The notes beneath the pieces are model-generated. The model did no database searches. It was not told where the DNA came from and saw nothing but the letters and a program-made list of their open reading frames with translations. Below are positions 58,001 through 64,000 of a DNA stretch of 64,000 nucleotides, in pieces (the first letter of the stretch is position 1; each line of letters opens with the position of its first letter). The translations under genes and the position numbers were made by a program. The stretch lies in contig NC_081833.1 in assembly GCF_030867095.1 (NCBI RefSeq), positions 69,715,895 to 69,779,894 of the forward strand, in the 5' to 3' direction. The DNA is from Alligator mississippiensis. Taxonomy: Eukaryota > Chordata > Crocodylia > Alligatoridae.

Positions 58001-61000
58001 TAGAGCAGGAGTATAGCTTCCTTAGTTTTGTTGTTTTTTAGGGGTTGTTTTTTTTGTTTGGGGTTTTGTGGGTTTTTTTTCTGGGGGAGGTATTTTTATA
58101 TGCCGCTGGTCATGAGCTAAAGCTTCATTTTATAGAAGTTGATATGAAGAGGAGCTGGCTAGGTCTGTGTCCAGGTTTCAGCCAAGGCAAACTAAAAGAA
58201 TCTGACACACGCGTAAAAGAGTAAACTGTGTACTGCTTAGTTTGACACAGTGTCAGGTTTCTGTTTCAGTTTCTTTCATACAGTCAGACACTATAAAAAT
58301 AGGACTAGCAGAAAGGAGTACAGTATACTTAAAGGCAAAACACCAGGCCTCGAAAACACGGATCCAGGAGCATGAAAAATCTGCATTAGAATAAGAATAA
58401 ACTGTAGTCACTTGATCGCTAATGTAAAGCCAACTAAATCGCCAAAAACTCTCTGTACAAAAATGGAATATCAAATCACATAGCAGGAATCTCCTATATT
58501 GTTGCCATCTAGTTGGGCAGGAAGATCAAAGCTGCAGGTAGGCATGCAGGGACAGCAGGAGTTTGCTACAGTACTCGTCAGGTCCATCCTGTGCTTCTTC
58601 GGTAGGTGCGTGTGTGTTGTACCGTGCATTCATCCAACCCTTGCGCTTCATGTCAGAGCCAGAGGTCCAGGTAAAACAAAACTGTGTCCATTCCCTCTGT
58701 CACCCTGCAGTCCTGAGAGATTACATTTCCTATTGCAATTATTATTGAAGTGGCAGACTGCAACCCCTCACCCCAAAGTAGCTGCCACTACTTGCTTCCT
58801 AAAAAACACACGTTTGGAAACAGTTCAGGTTATTTTCAAAGACTGCCTTGAAACGTTCTCGTTTCTCTTTTATAGTCTGAGTTAATTTCTCTATAGCTTC
58901 CTACAATGTGATAGCAGGAAGAAAGTGGGTAAGTTGGTGAAAATTTAATGGGCATTTGAGCAGTTTTAGAGAGCTGGAAATTGGTAAAATCTTGAAGCAA
59001 GCTGAGAATGGGATGCAGCAGCACCTATTCAGCATCCAGGTTGTCCATTGAACTTCTTCCCTGATGTCAATGGATGTCTTGTCTGCGAGTGGTTTAGAAC
59101 AAGTACATCTTTCCTTTTATGTATTTATGGTGCTAGTTTTTCCTTCTGTTCTCCCAGTTCATTGTGTGACTTCACTACTGTGAGTTTTCAGCTGCCCCAC
59201 TGGATCTCCCCTGATTTTTGTAGCATGGGTCAGATCCTCAGCAGAGGCTCAGCACCCAGGCACTCCCTTCTTTTTGCACTGCTAGGGCTGAGCACTTCAG
59301 AAAAGCTGGCCCGGTATTTTTGTTATATATTATTCAGGCATTTTCACAATTTACTTGTTGTAAAATGAAATAGAAATATAAGAAACACCTGAAAAAACCA
59401 AAAAGGAAGGCAAATGAAGCAAAACATTTGACACTTAAATTTGTTTCTGGAAAACTCAGTGGCCTAAGCAAAAAACAGTAGGAAGTTAGGACAATAATGA
59501 ATTTTTAAAAGGCAGGCATGTTGGATCAAATGACCTCTATCTCCTTTAGAAATCTTGCTCTCTTTCTTTACTTGGCACATTCTTTACATGCCCTTTCCAT
59601 CACTCACAACACACTGAAGCCCAGGGCAGGACAAAGACCCCAAATGAAGAAGGTATATAAAAATAGCACAAGTCCTATAATTTCCAGTAATAAAAGGCAG
59701 TTTTCCTAGTGCATGCCATGAACTTACTGTGCGCCTTAATGCTGCACATTGACAGAGGGTATTTGGGGATCCCAGATTACTTTTTGAACGTGCCCATCTA
59801 CATACAGAAATACAGGCCACAAAAAGAGGTGCTGCTTCCTGTTTGTTTTGAGAAGTTATATGTAGAGATATCATCTTCAAACCACATCCTGCTGGAAAGG
59901 TTACTGATCTCCAGGGCCAGGCTGGCTGACTTCCATGTGGTCTTGCTGGAAATGTAAAGCATTTCATGTAGGATTTATAGTTCTCATGATCTAATTGTGA
60001 GGCATGAACAGCGTGCTTCACCTGTACACTGATTTCTGTTGAAGTGACTGACCAGAAATTAGCTGGGATTTTTTTTTTCCCCAAGAACTGACTGTATATT
60101 TTCTTTGAGATTTGATCGACCACTATTATGATTCCCACACACTATTTTTTGTAAATAAGCACAATGTGTATGCTTTATTCTCTGCATGCATTGGTATCTT
60201 TTCTGGAGTTCATACTGTAGAAATGCCTGAAAACCCTGGATGCAGAAGTTTAAGGGCTAGTTCAAAGACATGGATTTGTGTAATTTCAGTTATTTCCATA
60301 TATAATCACTAGTGGTTTGCACAATTCTTTTCATTCACATTTTTGCTTGTGAAATTCTACTGTGCCATAATTTCTTGATTTAGTGAGAAGTTAATACTGT
60401 ATGCCCATATGCATGTTTAATCAAAAAGTATGGCATCTCATTTATGACTTCCTCCTGATTTGGGTAGCTGGGGATAGAGCCAGGCTTAGAAATCATCCAT
60501 ACTTGAAAGCTGGAAAGTGGTGTTAAAAATGCATTTGCACAGATGTCAGGGTTTCATTCCATTTGTTCTCTTTAAACATATTTAGTAACACCTCAATTCA
60601 TCCCGAATTAGCTTATATACATATGGTAGAGTCAAGGAAGGTAATGCCATGTGTAAAATTCTGATGTTCTATTAAATATGGTATTCCTACAGCATACTTG
60701 GTTTATAAGAGAGAGTATAGTGCTGGGCAGTTAAAAATTACTAGATTAAAATATCCAGTATATGGACAAACACACCTAATCATTTTAAAAAAGGACAGAA
60801 TTGCCATTCTGGAGCATGCATCAGCAGTTATGTCTGTACGATTCTGTAGCAACACAGGTTGGCTAAAGCATCCTAACTTTGAGCCTGCATAAAGCTGTGT
60901 TATAATGGGTGAGGTTCCAGAATCGTGCAGATAAAACAGTTGCATTTATAACAACTTATACCCCTATCCTTTGATCCAGATACAATTGGTGACTCTGTCT

Positions 61001-61595
61001 ATAGCCCCTCAGTTTTCCAAACCAAATATAGAAAATTCAAGAGGCCAAATCCAAGATTTTCAAAACTGCTTCTAGTAGATTGTATTTGTTGCCCATAAAA
61101 CAGAAAACTGATGAGAAAAAAATGGATAATTAGATGGAGAAAGTGCAAAGATTTTCCTATGCTTGTCCAGAAATTGTGTATTCTAGGAGAGAAACTAAAA
61201 TGTAATTTTCATTAATCATTAGTAGTCAAATAATTTTTTCTTATTAAGGAAAATACTTATGAATTTTTAAAGTTTTTAAAGTAAATGCAAGAAGATTATT
61301 ACTTCTATTAAAGTAGGTGCATAATAAAGAGACAATTTTTCAGCTGGCATAATAAAAATTAAAACCAATCATTTTGAAGAGAAATATGACTAAATATGGC
61401 ACTGCGATCTGAATCAATACCGTGTAATGAGGGCTGAATATGAGACTCATGCCCAACCATTTGCCATTCTTCTTCCTTGTGGGAGTAAGTGCCAGATTTT
61501 GGTCCAGCTTCTGTAAAAGATTTTGCTTCTGTCCATTACAGCGTCCCTCCTCTGTCGGTCAATAGTTCACTCCCGTGGTGCAGCACAGTTATTGT
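58001..61595. other. Intron 1, mostly unique sequence
   Basis: Begins with a T/G tract (58,018-58,090) in which runs of T alternate with GGGG blocks. The rest shows no exon or recognised repeat. A 184-codon minus-strand frame (59,584-60,138) has no domain signature or coding character. Confidence 0.5.
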
Positions 61596-61681
61596 AGGAC
61601 AATAATGTCAATGTCTATGTCAATGAGCGATATACATCGACCCTTATCAAAACGGAATCGGAGGAGGAGAAAGTAGAAGGA

Positions 61682-62908
61682 TTGTGGGTTAGGTTACATG
61701 GAGGTCAAGGAGAAAGGGATTTGGTGGTAGGGGTCTGCTACAGATCCCCACAACAAGGGGAGGAACTAGATTTGAAGCTCCTGAGGCAGCTCTCGGAGAC
61801 CATAAAAACTAGGGAGGCGGTAGTCATGGGGGACCTAAACTACCCAGACATCTGCTGGGAGACGCAGACAGCAAAGTCCCACCGTTCACGCAGGTTCCTA
61901 TCCTGCATACAGGACCTCCATCTGACGCAGGAGGTACACGATCCCACTAGGGGGAATGCCTTACTGGACCTGGTATTGGCAACGAGGGATGACATGGTAG
62001 GGGACCTACAGATCAGTAGCCATCTGGGGGACAGTGATCACCAAATAATAGAATACATCATAAGACGCCGAGTGGGTAAGGTAACTAGTAGGGTGAAAGT
62101 GCTAGACTGTAGGAAAGCTGATTTCAATGAACTCAGGCGTTTAGACAAGGACGCACTGCAGAGTAGGAGTTTTGAAGAGATGAGAGCCCAGAAAGGGTGG
62201 CTGTGCCTTAAGGAAATGATCCTTCGGGCACAGAGGAAGACAATCCCGATGCAGGGAAAAAGGGGGAAAGGGGCCAAGAGACTTCCTTGGCTGACCAGAG
62301 AAATCCAGAGCAGCTTATGGACTAAAAGGGGGGCATATAAAAAGTGGAAACAGGGAAAGATTACTAAAGAGGAGTATACCTCCTCTGCTCACGCTTGTAC
62401 GGACGCAGTTAGACAGGCCAAAGCTACCATGCAGCTGAGGATGGCAACCCAAGCAAAGGATAACAAAAAATTGTTTTTTAGATATATAGGGAGTAAAAGG
62501 AAGGCCCAGGGTGGAATAGGACCCCTACTAAATGAGCAGAAGCAATTGGTAATGGACAGGGGGGACAAGGCTGAACTCCTCAATGAGTTCTTTGCCTCAG
62601 TGTTCCTAAGTGAGGGGCACGACAAGTCTCTCACTGGGGTTGTAGAGAGGCAGCAGCAAGGCGCCAGACTACCAAGCGTAGACCCTGAGAAGGTGCAGAG
62701 TCACTTGGAGGAACTGGATGCGTTTAAGTCAGCAGGCCCGGGTGAGCTCCATCCGAGGGTATTGAAGGCACTGGCTGACGTCATTGCACAGCCGCTGGCA
62801 GGAATATTTGAACACATGGCGCACGGGCCAGGTCCTGGAGGACTGGAAAATGGCGAATGTGGTCCCCATTTTCAAGAAGAGGAGGAAGGAGGACCCAGGC
62901 AACTATAG
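61682..62908 (+). CDS. CR1 ORF2, endonuclease C-terminal part and RT start (frame 1 of 2)
   Basis: A 408-codon open frame. Its first part is the C-terminal half of the CR1 apurinic-type endonuclease: VVGVCYRSP, then VVMGDLNYPDICW with the GDLN motif, then ALLDLVLAT and LGDSDHQIIEY with the SDH motif containing the catalytic histidine. A linker with WLTREIQ and YKKWKQGKI follows, then the RT entry RYIGSKRKAQGG, GPLLNE and AFKSAGPGELHPRVLKALAD. The frame is shifted by an indel at about 62,815, so the last ~30 residues are out of register; the listed end is the resulting stop. No ATG belongs at the 5' end: the frame is open upstream into the truncated element and TTG at 61,682 is not a real start. 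The protein nicks target DNA to prime reverse transcription. Confidence 0.85.
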   Translation: MWVRLHGGQGERDLVVGVCYRSPQQGEELDLKLLRQLSETIKTREAVVMGDLNYPDICWETQTAKSHRSRRFLSCIQDLHLTQEVHDPTRGNALLDLVLATRDDMVGDLQISSHLGDSDHQIIEYIIRRRVGKVTSRVKVLDCRKADFNELRRLDKDALQSRSFEEMRAQKGWLCLKEMILRAQRKTIPMQGKRGKGAKRLPWLTREIQSSLWTKRGAYKKWKQGKITKEEYTSSAHACTDAVRQAKATMQLRMATQAKDNKKLFFRYIGSKRKAQGGIGPLLNEQKQLVMDRGDKAELLNEFFASVFLSEGHDKSLTGVVERQQQGARLPSVDPEKVQSHLEELDAFKSAGPGELHPRVLKALADVIAQPLAGIFEHMAHGPGPGGLENGECGPHFQEEEEGGPRQL

Positions 62909-64000
62909 GCCAGTCAGTCTCACCTCCATCCTTGGCAAAGTCTTTGAAAAAATTATCAAGGCTCACATTTGCGAGAGCCCGGAAGGAAAAATTATGCTGA
63001 GGGGAAAGCAGCACAGGTTTGTAGCAGGTAGATCATGCCTGATTAATCTACTCTTTTTTTATGACCAGGTTACAAAACACCTGGATGCAGGAGTAGGGGT
63101 TGACATCATTTACTTAGACTTCAGGAAGGCCTTCGATACGGTATCCCACACCATACTGGTGAACAAATTAAGAGGCTGTGACTTGGATGACTGCACAGTC
63201 CGGTGGGTGGCGAATTGGCTAGAGGGTCGCACCCAGAGAGTTGTAGTGGATGGGTCGGTATCGACCTGGAAGGGTGTGGGCAGTGGGGTCCCGCAGGGCT
63301 CGGTCCTTGGACCGGTACTCTTCAATGTCTTCATCAGCAACTTGGACGAGGGAGTGAAGTGTACTCTGTCCAAGTTTGTGGATGACACAAAGCTGTGGGG
63401 AGAAGTGGACACACTGGAGGGCAGGGAACAACTACAAGCAGACCTGGATAGGTTGGACAAGCGGGCAGAAAACAACAGAATGCAGTTCAACAAGGAGAAA
63501 TGCAAAGTGCTGCACCTAGGGAGGAAAAATGTCCAGCATACCTACTGCCTAGGGAATGACCTGCTGGGTGGCACGGAAGCGGAAAGGGATCTTGGAGTCC
63601 TAGTGGACTCCAAGATGAACATGAGTCGGCAGTGTGACGAAGCCATCAGAAAAGCTAATGGCACTTTATCATGCATCAGCAGATGCATGACGAACAGAAC
63701 CAAGGAGGTGATACTCCCCCTCTATTGGGCGCTGGTCAGACCGCATTTGGAGTACTGCGTGCAATTTTGGGCGCTGCACTTCAAGAGGGATGTGGATAAC
63801 ATGGAGAGGGTCCAGAGAAGGGCCACTCGTACGGTTAAGGGCTTGCAGGCCAAGCCCTATGAGGAGAGACTAGAGCACCTGGACCTCTTCAGCCTCCGCA
63901 AGAGAAGGTTGAGAGGCGACCTTGTGGCTGCCTATAAGTTCATCACGGGGGCACAGAAGGGAATTGGTGAGGTTTTATTACCAAGGCGCCCCCGGGGGTT
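62817..64000 (+). CDS. CR1 ORF2, reverse transcriptase (frame 2 of 2, open to window edge)
   Basis: From 62,817 the reading shifts and stays open for 394 codons to the window end with no stop. RT blocks in order are GQVLEDWKMANVVPIFKK, NYRPVSLTS, QHRFVAGRSCLINLL, YLDFRKAFDTVSH with the first catalytic aspartate (~63,115), GVPQGSVLGPVLFN (~63,288), and FVDDTKLWG at 63,375 (normally FADD; both catalytic aspartates kept). Then follow the CKVLHLG and RDLGVLVDSKM thumb region, [12 protein letters not shown], and the ERVQRRAT / KPYEERL / LRGDLVAAYK C-terminal blocks. The enzyme copies CR1 RNA at the nicked site. The first frame (61,682-62,908) is the same ORF2 split by a small indel, so this copy would not make full-length protein. 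Confidence 0.85.

Larger units (their letters stand above)
61600..64000 (+). mobile_element. CR1 LINE, comparatively young, 5'-truncated, continues past the window
   Basis: Begins inside the endonuclease part of ORF2 (~61,600) and runs off the right edge before the 3' UTR. It keeps the endonuclease C-terminal blocks and an unbroken reverse-transcriptase frame to position 64,000. One short indel near 62,815 separates the two frames. CpG dinucleotides and long open frames are much better kept than in the CR1 copies at 31.8 and 57.5 kb, which indicates later insertion. Confidence 0.9.

Noticed and set aside
59584..60138. 184-codon minus-strand frame
   Set aside because: The longest unexplained frame in AT-rich intron, but with no domain, no repeat match by eye and no splice signals; kept as chance.
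14854..64000. CDYL2 chromodomain exon 2
   Set aside because: Looked for the V-E-R-I-V…W-E-Y-L…W-K-G-Y coding pattern after an acceptor on the + strand and found none; it should lie beyond the window.

Overview
The window reads as vertebrate nuclear DNA, most probably from a crocodilian, with a turtle as the main alternative. The reasons are several CR1 LINE copies (one with a long open reverse-transcriptase frame), an almost complete Penelope-like element, many hAT-type and 3-bp-TSD MITEs whose tips read GGG(C/T)(A/G)C(A/G)TCTACAC, and old relics (MIR/CORE-SINE, L2/L3-like LINE) still readable by eye. That mix fits a slowly evolving non-avian sauropsid. No bacterial, plasmid or phage features are present. 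The species call is inference.

The only host coding sequence I can support is the first coding exon of CDYL2 (chromodomain Y-like 2), at 14,830-14,853 on the + strand. It encodes MASGDLYE and is followed directly by a GTAAGG splice donor, all inside a CpG island at about 13,960-15,330. Positions 1-13.9 kb are then the 5' flank of CDYL2, and everything from 14,854 to the right edge is the start of a very long intron 1. I did not find the chromodomain exon in the window.

Layout: 1-13.9 kb is AT-rich flank with MITEs (1.13, 9.01, 10.27 kb), hAT elements (1.66, 3.67 kb), a possible solo LTR, a CR1 tail, an AT hairpin (5.2 kb) and a (TG)n tract (8.4 kb). At 13.9-16.1 kb lie the promoter, exon 1, two G-quadruplex-type runs and a 12-unit minisatellite with 66/78-bp units. 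At 16.1-30.5 kb there is mostly unique intron, with a possible broken minus-strand reading frame (19.5-21.1 kb), a candidate cryptic exon (24.03 kb) and two MITEs. At 30.5-34.3 kb a 90-bp direct duplication surrounds a MITE and a CR1 tail, followed by a CR1 copy that has lost its catalytic palm. At 37.3-42.9 kb there are hAT elements, a Penelope-like element with about 370-390-bp inverted termini, a MITE and an L2-like LINE relic. At 45-50.3 kb a MIR relic is followed by a hAT-like element carrying an RTE-like LINE between two direct repeats, then a foldback and a GC-rich repeat. At 51.5-58 kb are a second copy of the L2-like relic, a MITE and a minus-strand CR1 tail. The window ends inside a younger 5'-truncated CR1 (61.6-64.0 kb).

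There is no operon-like logic here. The window is one regulatory start region plus intronic and flanking repeats. The observations most worth follow-up are the G4/minisatellite block just inside CDYL2 intron 1 (in frame with the CDYL2 ATG), the inverted-terminus Penelope element, the nested hAT/LINE structure, the intronic foldback at 49.04-49.14 kb, the candidate poison exon at 24.03 kb and the unexplained broken frames near 20 kb. All calls are by eye from sequence and remembered family features; no search was run.
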